From positions 1,367,731-1,431,730 of the forward strand of contig ML133442.1 of assembly GCA_003864495.1 (NCBI GenBank): 64,000 bases of DNA, written 5' to 3'. The DNA comes from Nemopilema nomurai. Its lineage: Eukaryota > Cnidaria > Scyphozoa > Rhizostomeae > Rhizostomatidae. The position numbers and the translations under genes were made by a program. Positions 1-12,786 of this stretch are shown in pieces; positions within the stretch are counted from its first letter, which is position 1; each line of letters begins with the position of its first letter. A model generated the notes under the pieces. It ran no database searches and was not told the DNA's origin. It worked only from the letters and a program-made list of their open reading frames with translations.

Positions 1-2510
1 TTACTTGGATTGGTCTGATGTCAACTGCATTTCGACTGGACTTCTCTGTCCATCAGCTACTTTAACATCTCGTTATGATTATAAAATCGAGAAAGAACTT
101 TTTCTTAGCTTTGTATATTCGTAAAGTAAGTAAAACAACTGTGCCATTTTTTATCCATGGATGTTATTGGCTGATAGTTTCTTTTTAAAGGAAGATACAT
201 TAGTGCGATGGTAATTGGAGGACGACAATTATGCATGAAAGCAATTGTTATAAGAGTGCAATGATAGGAGATCGTCTTTTCTATCAATTATCCTGTTTTA
301 AGAGTTCTGCCTATAAAACGGCAGCTGCAAACTCCAAATCTTTGAGACACAGGCGTTCTAAAGCAAAAAAAACAGAACTTGGTACAAAAACAAGTTTCCT
401 CGCCCAAATTTTAATCATGCTGTATTCTAAATCTGATAATCTGAGTTGTTGAAAAAGTATTTAAATACAATGCAGGAGGGTAATAAGGGTACTATATTGT
501 ACCTGGATTTGAAGAATATATCTCGCAAGTTCTCAACAATCTGTTCTGTGTGAGACGTTACCACGCAACTTAGTGTTAGTATGGCACTGACGTAGAAAGA
601 ACAGCCATGAAGACTTATGTGCTATTGATGAACTAAACTAATCTAGGAATTCAGTTGAGGTCGATATGAAAGTTAATAAACTCGTTCCCTTTTGTCTTGT
701 TTAAACAGTTTGTTATGTAAGATATTTTTATATGCTTGTCATTTGCACTTGTAAGTCCTCAGTCCTTGAGGTGACTCATCTACGCATCTACATGTAAGTC
801 CTTTCTCATCTACATTAGTTTACATCAGCAATGTTAATGTTGAGGGATCCGCTGATGAAATACGGTGGTCACTGCATCTACAACCGCTTACCAAATTTGG
901 TTGAGTTAATTTAAAAGGAAAAAGTAAGGGGTTGGTGGTAACTGAGCTTACATGCAGTGACCTGAAATATTTAGAACCAAAGAAAAAGGTGATTAACTAA
1001 CAAAAAAGAATTTAGTTTAAAAGATTGTTATGCTGTTGACAACAGTGTGACTTTTCCTATAACTACTTTTTTCTTAAAACTTGGAACTCCAGTGCCACGA
1101 TGCACTACGTTCCATTTTGGTTGCATAATCTACCTCGGAATTAGTCTTTGCGTCCTTAAGGTAGGCGAGGCGTCATTGAATCCACAAAACTAAGTCACAC
1201 CAAAACATCATTCAACAATTTAACAATAAGAGATGCTGCTTGAGAATGGAAAGGGCTGGAGATTGTAGTTAAATCTTTGCCCGAGGCCACGAACATATGA
1301 TATAAAAAAGTCTGAAAAACGCATGATTCTCAAAGATATTTCTCGTGAAAGGGGTAATCTAAAGTGAGCTGACGCTGCAATTCACCGTTTTTTGGATTGA
1401 TAGAAGCAACGAGGCACTTAAAAGGGAACATGAACGATTACGCTTGTTGTCTTTGGCAATAAACACCACCTCTCCAATGCACACACAACAGCAGAAGTGA
1501 TCTTTCTACGAAAATAGGAATGTACCAATTTCTTTCCCATCAAGATCCCTTAAAATTCGGAAATGGCACAATCGCATCGGAATGGTCCTTGACTCATAAT
1601 TAAATTTTTAAAGCCATCCCATGGAGGCTATTCCCAGAGCGAGGAGAAGGATCGAAATGCATTTCTAGAAATGTGGTTGATCAAGTTTCCAAGCTTTACG
1701 TAAGATTTTGCAGCTTGACTTTGATATCTTGGCACCAATTAACCAATTGACCCTTGAAGTGACAAATCGGGTTGTATTCTGCAATACTTTTCCACTGAGG
1801 TACACGAATTTGGTAGGGAGCAGATGAAATTGCGTCCTTTCCTACATTTGATGATACAGTAAATTTAATCGTTTTGTTTTAGTATTTCTATATTTACAGA
1901 GAAAACGCCGCAGCATCTACGAGCAGTGAATTTAGTGCGCATTGGCATATGCCATGTACTTGTTGTTGTAGTTGTTGTTGCCAATAAATCTGTGTGCGAA
2001 ATTTCGCGGGTTGTTTAAAAGAAGCAGGATCTGAAGTAACGACCTGTGCGCGAATCTTCTGAGCGGCCAAAACTTATGTTACAGTAAGTATATTCTGTTA
2101 CGCTTGATAAATTGTTGCTATATAACAAATCTTCTATTTATTTCTTCTAAAGTACCGCGGTGCTTGTTTCCTATTCAGGTATATCATATTTTGTTTACAC
2201 ACTTCCCTGCCCTACATTCTGTAACCGGTAAGATATATCACTACCTTGACCATCTGCTAGCCAACCAGTACTATTCAATGCCAGCGCAACAGTTCACAAA
2301 AGTGAAACACGTGTTTTTAGGAACACAACGCGCTTATCTTTTGCCCAGGTAGCCAGAAAACTAAAAGCAATATTTTAAATATTTAGTTGGTTTTCACACT
2401 TGCTTTCTTTTAAAAGCTGCCAAAAGAATCTCTCGACCAGAAAAGAAATGTCGAAATTATGTCACTTTGTTCCTTGATTCTTCGGTGGAAAAGACGAAGT
2501 TAAGCATAAC
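1..2510. other. Intergenic / 5' flank, no gene recognised
   Basis: AT-rich sequence upstream of the CEP85 start codon. Only short open frames are present and none resembles a known protein or is flanked by convincing paired splice signals. A short TTG/TTGTAG-rich stretch lies near 1960-1982. It may hold the promoter and any untranslated first exon of the downstream gene, but I cannot place them. Confidence 0.5.
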
Positions 2511-5500
2511 ATGTTGAACAGAAGACAAACTGATGACTGGTCAACTCCAAAGCTAGCAACTACGAGAAGTTCCCCGTCACGAAACGACAGTTTAATAATG
2601 ATTAAAAAAGGAATCAGCAAATCTGGCTCCAGGATCGGTAAATGTTTTCATTAATCACTCCCTTAATTAGGAGGCTAGTTTCTCTTGTCAACCTCCTTCG
2701 TTTTTTACTTTAGCAATTCAGGCTTGGTTTTTCAGTTATGAATAGCTTTCTGGGGATTCATTTTATATATTGCTACTATGCATATGTTTATTTGTATTCA
2801 CTTCAGACAAAGAATAAGTGCAAAGTTTTTATTCTTGTTGAAATTTGATTAAAATAACCTGAATTTGTTTCTCTTAGGAGAAGCATATAAACCAGATCAC
2901 TCAAGCAAAGTGACTAAAGAACATGCCATTGATAGCACAATAAACATGATGAATACAACAGATGATGGCATTTCTTTGAAGAATAGAACTACCCAGCTTG
3001 ATGCCTTTCCTCCAAAAGCCTCAGTGCACATGATATCAAGACCAAGTCAAGGTGAAAATGAAGAAAAGCTAAAATTGTTTTGGCATTGTCACTTTTCTTT
3101 TTGTTGATGCCTTTTTTAGAATTATGATTGGTTTGGTTTTAACACTGATTTATAGTTTTGCACTGCTTTGTCAAATCAAGGTGGTAATGTTTGTTGTGTA
3201 GTTGATTTCTGCAAGTTTTTTGCTACTAATGAATCTCCTTATACCACCTGCTTTTTGGTGTTTAATGTGGTCAGTTTTTAGTCATCAGAACCATTATTTC
3301 TTTTATTATTTTGATATTGCTGTTTCCAATCAAGCTACTCAGTGTAACATACTTCATATTGTTTATCCCTTTCCTTTTTTGATATTTCTAATCTAGACCC
3401 TGGGGCTGATGGGTTTTGGGCAACAATGAAACCACAGTGTTATGGAACTCCGTCTAAGGATGAAGTAGATTACGAGCCCAGAACTAACTATGGAATGAGC
3501 TTTGACAGAAGCAACAGGTATGCTAATGTTGGTGTAGACCAAAACTTATATCGAAATGTAGACTACTGTACAGTTTCACAAACTGTGAGAAGAAGTGGTG
3601 ATCAGCCAGTGAGGCATGTTGAAAACCTTGGGAGCTTACAAGCATTTACGCTTACTGATAACAATCCAGTCACAGTTAGAGACAGGCAAGTGATGCATTT
3701 AAACGGTGAGGGATTTTCAGGGAAAAAAGGAGAAACCCAAGTCACAAGTCAGTTACTGCAACACCAAACTGAAGGCCCCCATTATGACATCTATCAGTCA
3801 GTTATGCAGATAAAGGCATTACCAAGTGCATTCAGTTTGGTGCCTGTTAGCAGCAAAGATTCTATAAACAGTGACAGGTCTAGCAGATGGGATCAGGTTA
3901 TGGCTGCCAAAGATGATTTGATTCAGCAGAAGGACCTCATAATTACAAGGTAAGGCCCTACCTACTATCTAAATTGAAAAATAGAGGGGAAGATGCTCCT
4001 TATTTTTGCTTTAGATGAACCCTTTTTAGACTGTTTTATATAAAGTGTGATGAACTGTTGTAATTGACATCCTACACAACATAAGGTAGCAAGTGAAGCG
4101 ACACATTGTTCTTATGTTGGCTGAATGACCATGCCTTCAGGTATGACATAAGCTCACTAAACCAAGTCAAAGTCAGTTTAAGTTTACATAATTACCAGCA
4201 TATTACCAGTGAGAATATAGTTTAGCATGTTCTTTTCTAACTTTTCCCATGCATATGTTTATGAATCAATGTGCAAATTTTCAGCAACTTTCTACTGAAT
4301 GCAAAACTCCTGGCAGGAAGTAATGTTACTCACTTTGTATTTTTCATCATTATCTTTCATGTTGTATTTTTCATTTAAGGCAAAAGCAAACAATTGAACA
4401 GTTGCAATTTCACATTGGAGATATTGAGGAACGAATAAACCAGAATACTTACAGGCTAACAGCTCAACGAAAGGATGATGAGAGGTACAAAGAGAAACTC
4501 AAAGAAGCTGAAGGCCATGCTGCCCAGTTAAAAGCACAGCTTCTTCATCTATCCACAACCAAGCAGGAAGAAGTTGAAAAGCTTCAAAAAAAGCTTGGGT
4601 CAGTTTTAATAAAATAACTCCTCCTAGAAATCTTTATAAAAAAATGTTAGCTTTTAGTGGTCTTGATGTTTGGCATGTTTTTGTATGTTTATGCCAGCTT
4701 ATCCTGGTTATATAACTTTGCTCTTTAGTAAGCCATTGAATGAATAAAGCCAAACCTTTTCCTTGATTCCTTTTTTCTTTGACAGTGAAACAGAGTATGA
4801 GCTTCAGAAACTAGAGAAAGGCTTCAAAGATGTTGGAAGAGGCCAAGCCAAAGAAATTGCTGAACTTAAACAAAAGGTTTGAATGATCAAAATCTTGATG
4901 AAGGTTAAGTCTTGGAATGCGAATAGCCAAGTGGACTTTTTGGTTTTTATTTTAGAGTAAATATTCTGGTATGTTGATTATACAGGTTTTTTGGCTTTTT
5001 ATCCTTCTTCCTATCATTTTGTTGGCTTGTCTCATAGATTGAAGATCGAAATGAAACAGACAAAAAGCTGAAGAAATCTATAGAGTTGCTTCAAAGTGAC
5101 TTAAAGAATGAAAGGTAAGAAGCTGTAAGATGGTTTTTCTTAATGTCAAATTCAATCTGTTGTCAAATCAACAGCTTGCTGTAATATTGTCATATGACAT
5201 CATTTGAGGGGAATACAGTGTCTTACTACCTTTAGTATGCAGTTGGTGTTTTAAAACCTATGCCAAATCACTAATAAATATTACCTTTCTATCTTTTTAG
5301 ACGAAAAGCTCATAGTCTAAAGCAATATCTTGAAAATTTGCCCACAGAGGATGAACACAACAAAAGCCAAAAAGAAATATCCTTTCATTCCACTATTTGC
5401 AAGAAGTGATTTCTTTGTCACTGTCTTCAATATTCTCTTTGGGTTTTGGCATAGGTCATTTTGTGTCGTAATAGAAGTCGTTTGCCAATTTCAAATTTTG

Positions 5501-8500
5501 AGTCCTTGACCAAGGTTTACATCAAAGATATGAAAACAGAGAAAGCCAAGCTGGAAGAGAGAATTGAGGACCTAGAAGAAAGATTAAAGGAACTGAAGGG
5601 ACAATTAAAGCAAAAAGTAAAATGCTAAGATTTTTCAACTTTTTGTCTTCATCTCAATTGCATTTTTCAAGTTTTAAAAGACTCTTCAGCAAATTTCAAT
5701 TTAATGCCACCTTCAAAGCCATATTTATAAAAAATCTTATTGAAAGGTGTTTGGAAAAGAAGTAAAATGTTAAATATAGATATCAAAGTTAATTTTTGTA
5801 GCATTAATCAATCAATCACTTGAATTTTGAATTTTCTTGAATTGAAATTCTGATCCCAAAAGCTTTCTGATATGTTAGTTGATTTCATAAGCAAGGTGAA
5901 GTTGAACTGCAGAGACCACAGACAACTTTAAAACCACCAATTTTTACTTCCCTTTTATTAAATTATAAAGATGCTCCCTCTCTCACCAAGTATTAAATTC
6001 ATATTTCTAATTAAGAGAGGATATACTTTTTCTTCTATCCGTAAGAAGCTTGTGCCATGTTCAGCATTCCCATTCTTTGCATCCTAAAATTTTCTCAAGA
6101 AATCATTGGCATTGTTTTGACTTCTTTCATTGTCAATTTTTTAATGAAATTCTGGTAATTTGACTGTTGAAATCATTGATGCTTCCAGTCTTCCAGCCTT
6201 TCCAGTCAGTATTACACAGTTTGCTTAGCTTTGATCCAATTAACAGCCAAAAAAATGTTACTCGTTACTGTAATGTTCTAGAGTATAAATGTCAAAGAAG
6301 TTTATTAGAATAGATTGTATCACTATAGTGGCACATTCAATAGTGAATTCTGTCCCCAGTAAACTTTTGGTTTCATCTCCTATTCCCGTTAATTTTTTTC
6401 TGCCTTTCAAAAATAGAAGTCCCAGCTTGAAGGTGAAACTTTGTCAAAAAGTCAACTACAAGAAGAAATCAACAGGTGAACTAGCAGACAATTCTTATGC
6501 CAAATTTGTTCGGGTTGTACTACCATTCTTTTAACCTGATTTTCAAGATCTAGCCATCATTGCTTATATCGTAACTTTGGATGAGACCGTTCGGGATAAT
6601 TGCAAACATTCCCTAAGCAATGTGATATTCTGTGCAGTATTCAGCTATTAAATTCGCTTTAGGTTGAGTGACACAGTGGGTAGATACAAAGAGAGAGAAA
6701 AGAACGGACCAGTAACTATGGAAGAATTTGACGAAGCAAAATGGGATAACGAAAGACTGAAGGCGGATTGTGAGCGATTAAAAAAACTAATTGTTCAGAA
6801 GCATAAGAAGATGGAAAAGTTGCACCAGGAAAGCCAAGCCACCGTCAAAGCGCTGGAGGAGCGTTTGAGCCAGGAAGAAGTAAGTGGTCTCTTATTACCT
6901 CTTTTTATATGTTTTTACCACCCAAGGTTTCACTAGCCAATTTCATTGCAGCTTTTTCTCATTTTATTAAGCTGTTTTTATCTTCCAAGGCATTTAGTTA
7001 TACAATGCCAAGCAAATTTGGAAAAAATATCAAGAAGCTTTAATGATAGGAGGTGTTGGATGTCCTTAGCAAGTGTTTACATATCTAGGTGACCAATCAC
7101 TTCGGAATAGAACTTCCTTCTCCGTTTTTTTCTCTTGCTCCTCTTCCTCATACTGCAACCTCACTCATGCCATTGTTCATTTCGATAAATCTGCTTGGTT
7201 CCCAGAACACAGTCAATGTTCTCCGGAAAGATGTCGAAGACAAGGACAACACACTGATTGAGCTACGAGGCTCTGTCAAGCAGGTCTGCCTTTCCGCTTC
7301 GTGTTATCTGCATGACTCACCAGTTTGCGATATTACATACAGGCGAAATGATTAAGTATTTATGATTAGCAAAGAGGAAAGTTTAACGGCAAAAGGCTTT
7401 TTCGCGGCAAAAGGCTTTTTTCGCCGAGGTATTTCTGAATGTGTTGTTTGAATTACAAGGATAAGTGATACTTAAGGATATCTGTTCGAGCGAAGCATAA
7501 AGTGTCGGAACTAACTTTTTATCACGTTGGAACTTATATGTTACCATGGTCACGGATTTTTCTTTCCATTTCTGTTCTATTATTGCCCTGTCTTGTTAAA
7601 TAAACAATTTTTGTTAATTGTAAGTGTAAGAAGTGAATTGAACAGGTCGTTAAATTTTTTCGATGACTATCGGAAATTTCAAGTGAATTGTACCAATTTT
7701 GTTTTGCAAGAATCTGTAATTTATATGCATTAACAAGCACAAACACGAGCGCCTTGTGATGTTTTTCTTTGCTTTTGTTATTTTACTTGGTTGATAGTAT
7801 TTCGATTTTTTAAGTTTAATTAACATAATCAATTTTCATCCTGAATTATTTTAGTTTGCTGACAAAAGTCAAGATTTAATGCGCGAAAATATGTCTTTAA
7901 AAGATTTATTGCAGGAGGTGAGAAAATTTCTTTTTATCCCTGGGCTGTCAGAACAGATCATATCAGTTTACACAAGTCTTTTTATATCTTCTTTTTGTTG
8001 ATGCAGCTGGCTTGGTTTCCTCTCTATAAAAAAGTATTTTTGTTTTCACGTTGGCTTCACTGCTTTAAAAGGCACACAAAATAAACTTAAACTTTTATAT
8101 TTCGTTATTCTTAGATGAGGATTTGTGCGTATTTATGTTGGCTTGAATCCAGACTTTTGTATCGAAAGCATCCTAAGGCCTTGCATTTTCATAATCTTTT
8201 ATCTAGTTTGAAAAGCTGACGAGCACTGAGGTCCAACAGGCACACCATCAAGTTCATAAAGAGGTGCGTCTACTTCGAAGTGTCTTGTTTTTGTTTCTAC
8301 GGCAATGTTATTGAAAATAAGGGCCTACGTAAAGCGTCAATTAAGCAGCAGCAGAAATTCTAATTCTGTCCTCCTTTCCTCAGAATATTTTTATTTTTGG
8401 ATTCCATTGTCATTTATTTTCTAACTCATGCTAGTAAATATTAAACAATAATTTCTCCATCTCTTGTTCTTGCTTTTTACATAGATAATTTTATTTCTTA

Positions 8501-9572
8501 GTATTTCTTTTAATTTTATCAAGCTTTTGTGTTAAGCTGCACTTTTAATAGATTGAAGATTGTGGGAAATAAAAGAATGATTATTAGACCAACGTAAAAT
8601 TTGAATACCATTGACCAAAGCTCATGGTAAAAAAAATTTGTTGAAATTTCTTTATCAGCAAGGCTACCTCGTATAAGTTATATTACACAGTATTCTTTGT
8701 TTTTTATTATTACGTTAGTTGTTTATATATAGTACCCATATTACGATTGAGCATGGTTATCGTTTTTTTCAGCTTGCGTCATGTGTCTCCGAAATACAGT
8801 ACCTCATTGACCTTTGTTCACAAATAGCCGAAGGCCAGGATCCCAATATATCAGCACTGCTCGGAATCAAAGGTATTGATCGATTTGTGCAAGGTGGCAG
8901 TTTCGATGTCCCAGTATTCTGCGTTCGGATATCACGAAAATGCTGCCTGGACTATGCGCATCCTATAATGTTTTGCAGCAACCGAAGCGAGTTATAATGA
9001 ACAAGATGAATCTCATAGTGTTCCAGGGACAGCAGGAATATTTCCTGATCACTTTTGGGGTGGAGAGAGAGAGTGGGGGGGGACCTTTACAATAGCAGTT
9101 TTGCTTTATCAGTTTGCTTTATTATATGTCAGGTGAAATTTCGAAATCCAGATGGAGACGAATTAAAGATATTTGTGAAATTTTATTATGTAATTTCATG
9201 CATCTATGGAGGTGGGAAAATACTTTTTTCTGTCTAGGCAGGTGAAAACGCTGTTTTAACGCATTTTTCCAAGTTAAACATTTTGGCACACTAATGCGTT
9301 TTACTTCTATCATCACTATTTTAAATTGATACTGCTCTTGAACATGATGAATAGTTAATAGATCATCTCTGTAATCGAAATTTTGCGTTTTAGGACAAAC
9401 GCAGGCTCCTATGGAAGAGGACCCTGGCCACCCCTCTAACCCATTTGGCATTGCTGTTGCGAAAGCCAAGTTGAAAAGAATCAGATCATTGAGATCTGAA
9501 ATCGACAAGCTAAGAACGTTTGTTTCCGACAAGTACGCAGAAGATGTAGGCAATAACTGTATTACACAATAA
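2511..9572 (+). CDS. CEP85: Centrosomal protein CEP85/CEP85L family, 15 coding exons, 721 aa
   Basis: Coding exons read from frame and splice signals: 2511-2637, 2878-3051, 3397-3949, 4380-4598, 4786-4876, 5038-5114, 5301-5376, 5521-5616, 6417-6475, 6663-6879, 7206-7283, 7855-7917, 8207-8263, 8773-8872, 9394-9572 (total 2166 nt, frame closed at every junction). Residues 1 to about 280 are low-complexity and polar. From about 270 to 630 the protein is heptad-rich coiled coil, beginning with a K-D-L-I-I-x-R-Q-K-Q-T-I segment like the vertebrate start of this region. It has an E-N-L-P-T-E-D block near residue 430, a G-Q-D-P-N-I-S-A-L-L-G-I motif near 650, and the diagnostic end D-K-Y-A-E-D-V-G-N-N-C-I-T-Q. 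Human CEP85 is about 760 aa, so length fits. The family acts at centrosomes with PLK4/STIL (vertebrate knowledge). The first exon is the least certain; its ATG was chosen because it splices in frame to exon 2. Confidence 0.88.
5377..5520 (+). other. U12-type AT-AC intron inside CEP85
   Basis: The intron between coding exons 7 and 8 begins ATATCCTTT (5377-5385), the exact minor-spliceosome donor. It contains TCCTTGAC (5503-5510), an exact U12 branch-site match, and ends in TTTAC at 5520, with the branch adenosine 11 nt from the intron end. Removing it keeps phase 0 and joins two coiled-coil segments that read through without a stop. No GT donor near 5376 gives a comparable join. Confidence 0.93.
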
Positions 9573-9573
9573 A
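9568..9573 (+). terminator. AATAAA poly(A) signal overlapping the CEP85 stop codon
   Basis: AATAAA lies at 9568-9573 and the TAA stop is 9570-9572, so the signal overlaps the last codons. If used, the 3' UTR would be only about 10-30 nt. Alternative signals downstream are ATTAAA near 9735 and AATAAA near 10006. Confidence 0.4.
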
Positions 9574-11815
9574 CTTGCTTCCACTCATAAAAGGAGCCTG
9601 TCTCTACAAATTGTTGTGGAAACGTTGTATATACTTGCGTTCATCCTTTTTTGCATCTATAGATTGTTAACTTGTAGTTATAATATCTAATTATTTATTG
9701 CTGTAAATTGAATTTCCGAATAAGATTATGCCTGATTAAAGTCTCTATAAGAGCTATAGATAATAGGTTCGCTTGTAAAACGCTAGTTGTTAAATGATTT
9801 TGTGTGATAAAGTAAAAACTAAATTTGTGGGTTACAAAATTGCTATTTGATATGAATATTTGAATTTGTGTCTCTTTCTTCTTGCAACAGAATAGCGGGG
9901 GTAAAATGCACTTTCATAAAAGGGCTGAATTGGGCGTGGCGCCACTTTTTCAGAGATTAAAGTTTTCTTTCCGTTCTTTCTATTATTTTCATATCAGAGT
10001 ATGAAATAAAAAGTGAATAAATTGCCTATATACTGCTTGATTTTATTTGGTATATTTTCTAACCCATTGACTTTATTTCCTTTTCTTGTCTTTTATTTGC
10101 ATCAATTCAGTAGATGACTCTCACTGTCATTTCTGATTTGTAATCATGGCATACTGAAAATGCTTGAGAAAAAGAAGATTCACATGTGTGTTTAGGAAAA
10201 AAAATTCTCTCAGTCAATTCAAAGTCATTGAGATGTGCAATCTGAACCAATGGTCATCCTTTCTTCCTTTTCCCAACGTCTATCACTATTTTTAGCATAA
10301 CTCCTTCCCTCCCAATTTTTTTCTAATAATCAATGAGAACCGTCAAACTGTCTACTCTGAGCGGTATGGAATTTATTTTATTAAATTGTTTGTCCTGGGG
10401 ATGCTTCTTTAGCTATAAGGCTTCATTTCAAAAGTTTTTCTTGCATCGGATCCAACAGTGGTTGGTCCTCCTATGTCACAAAACTTGATTCTTAGCCCTC
10501 CCAGGCTCAATTTCATAGTGCTGATGCTATAGATGGTAACGATGATGTTAGTGATACATCAATATTGAAATGATAATGACGCTTGAAAAGGTGGATACGG
10601 AGCTTGGTAAAAATGAACTTAGCACAAGAAAAAAATTGACTCTTTCCGCTATAGTCATATAGCCCATTGAAGCTAACATACTTTTTTCCTGCTAACATTT
10701 TCTGCCGGTCCAATTTTTTTTATTTTCTGAATATATTCTCAATATATCACGTATTTATGAATGATTGCGAAGAGCTACGCACGGCTTATATCACGTGCAC
10801 CTTGAAAAAGGGAGCGAGCCCATCAAATATGACGTTGGTAAATGTCGTTCCTTATATTTTCTTCGTATTCTGTTCAATGGTTCCGTCACTATTGATTGCT
10901 CATCACTAATATCAATATCAACAATTGTAAATTTCATCATCATCCCAATTTTCATTATTCAGGTTTAGCAACCTGAAGTTAGTGAAGACTCCTATATTCA
11001 GTAACTTCAAGGTTACAATGCTGTAAGATCTATTGCACCTGACATTTCTCATTTTTGTTAACATAGTCTCTCTTACTTGTTTCTTTGGCTTAATTGAATC
11101 TGCATATCAGTATGGTACTTCTCTATTTTACCTTTAATTTTCTCATTTTCTGTTAATGATGTTACGTTTCCTCTCTGTAACTATCTTTAACATGTGTGTA
11201 AATGTAGCATCAATTGAATTATGAGGTGAAATTTTGAATCAATCTACTTACAGTTTTGCAGAAAGTTTCAGAAAATTAGAGCACCAAAGCTTGCAGGAAT
11301 TGAATGCATAGTGGATTTCTGCAATTCACTTTTTAAAACTAAATTACATATATGCTGAAAAAAGCTTTTGCAATGACTGATATTCTAAATAAGCATGCTT
11401 GCAAGGCCAAACAACTATTGAAAAAGGCTTATAAATAACTAGACAATTTCCACTCCTTTTGATTGGATTTCTAATCTCAATCTTTTAGACAGTGACAAAT
11501 CAAATCTTTTGAAGTCCAAAAAAATACACATTTGCATTTAACAAAATTACATCTGGAATAGATCAAATTGAAGTGATTTGGATGTATCACAAACAAATTA
11601 CAATACAGCTAGCTACAGAGAGAACTTTCATCAAGGTGATTTTGGAATGCAATGAAATGCATATGACATGAAAGTTATTACACACATGACATGATATATC
11701 ATTATACTGTTTTACAGAAATGTTGGCTTCAATAGACGTGAAATCATATACCGAACCCATTGACATATTGATTTTTGTTTTTCAAAAGTTCTCCAGTACA
11801 TAAATTGACTAACAA
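9574..11815. other. Convergent intergenic region, no gene recognised
   Basis: The 3' ends of CEP85 (+) and MNAT1 (-) face each other across this AT-rich stretch. Open frames here are short and resemble nothing I know. It should contain both 3' UTRs. Confidence 0.5.
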
Positions 11816-12733
11816 TCACATGAACAGTCCATTGAATGCTTCTGCAATTGCTCTTTGACAAGCAATTGATTCATTGTATCCTGCAGCCTTTTCTGATGCA
11901 GTGGCAGGACGAGTATTGTTTGTGTAGCCTTTCAAGTGAATATCATCACGGCTTGGAACAAAAGGACCACAACAGTTCAAATCTAATGGTTCATATTTAT
12001 ACAATGGTATCTCTTTGATTGGCAGATTTCCCAGGCCAGTATTAGATGACTTTGATTTTCCTTGGAAAAACATTGACTTCTTTTCCTCCTCCTTTCTTAT
12101 TTGAAGTTTTGTCATATGATGCCTTGCAAGTACTTCATCAGCGGAAGCATTGGCATGAATCAGGTCATCAATCAACGCATCTTTTTCTTTATTTTTTGCC
12201 TTCTTGGCATTTTCTTCCTTAATTTCAAACTTCTTTCTTCTTTCCTCTGCCTCTTTTTCTTCAATTTCAAGCTGCAGCTTAACTCTTTCTGTGTCCTGGT
12301 CTATTTTTGAATTTGTTTTCCTAATTGCTACCTCATTCTCCTTTCTGTATTTTTCAACTTTCTTTTTAGTAGATTCCACATCTATTTTGTTCACCAAATT
12401 GAAAATCATAACTTCAACCTCTTCAAGATAATCATTGTATGCTCTCAATGGGTCCTTAGAATTTGAGAAATCTTCCTCCCTTTTGTTGAAGATTTTAACA
12501 ATTTTCTTCCGAACATCAATCTCCCTTTCAACAAATGAATCCTCAAACTGTTGGATTCGGAAATCGCTTCTCCTTAGCGGAGTACTGCATTCAGGGCATG
12601 CTGCTGATGGCCTTGTGAAGAGCACATCCACACAAGTCTGGCAGAGCTTATGTCCGCATACATTTACCAGAAGTTTTAAATTCGGGTTCTGATATGATGT
12701 AGTCTTGCACCTAGGACATACTTGTTCCGCCAT
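11816..12733 (-). CDS. MNAT1: MAT1, CDK-activating kinase assembly factor (TFIIH), 305 aa, single exon
   Basis: An intact 305-residue frame covers the full length of metazoan MAT1 (human 309 aa). The N-terminal C3HC4 RING finger has all ligands visible: C6, C9, C26, H28, C31, C34, C46, C49. It is followed by the family block N-K-R-E-E-D-F at about 83-89 and L-E-E-V-E near 103, a charged coiled-coil middle (about 115-230), and the hydrophobic C-terminal region with Y-K-Y-E-P-L and a final A-F-N-G-L-F. In the family this protein bridges CDK7 and cyclin H, giving CAK, and tethers CAK to TFIIH through XPD. The start is the ATG on the minus strand at 12733, giving M-A-E-Q-V-C-P-R-C. It shares a 53-bp divergent start region with SURF6. 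The lack of introns is unusual because vertebrate orthologues are multi-exonic; the frame is intact, so it looks like a working gene. Confidence 0.97.
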   Translation of the reverse strand: MAEQVCPRCKTTSYQNPNLKLLVNVCGHKLCQTCVDVLFTRPSAACPECSTPLRRSDFRIQQFEDSFVEREIDVRKKIVKIFNKREEDFSNSKDPLRAYNDYLEEVEVMIFNLVNKIDVESTKKKVEKYRKENEVAIRKTNSKIDQDTERVKLQLEIEEKEAEERRKKFEIKEENAKKAKNKEKDALIDDLIHANASADEVLARHHMTKLQIRKEEEKKSMFFQGKSKSSNTGLGNLPIKEIPLYKYEPLDLNCCGPFVPSRDDIHLKGYTNNTRPATASEKAAGYNESIACQRAIAEAFNGLFM

Positions 12734-12786
12734 TATTGTGTTGAGAAGAGCCTCGTTTCAATTTCTAAGTGCACATGAAGGTGAAC
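12734..12786. promoter_or_regulatory. 53-bp divergent start region shared by MNAT1 and SURF6
   Basis: Only 53 bp separate the MNAT1 ATG (reverse strand, 12733) from the best SURF6 ATG (12787). The 5' UTRs must be extremely short or overlap as antisense, and the core promoter elements must lie in this gap or within the coding ends. No TATA box is visible. Co-regulation of a TFIIH/CAK subunit and a ribosome-biogenesis protein is an inference. Confidence 0.75.
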
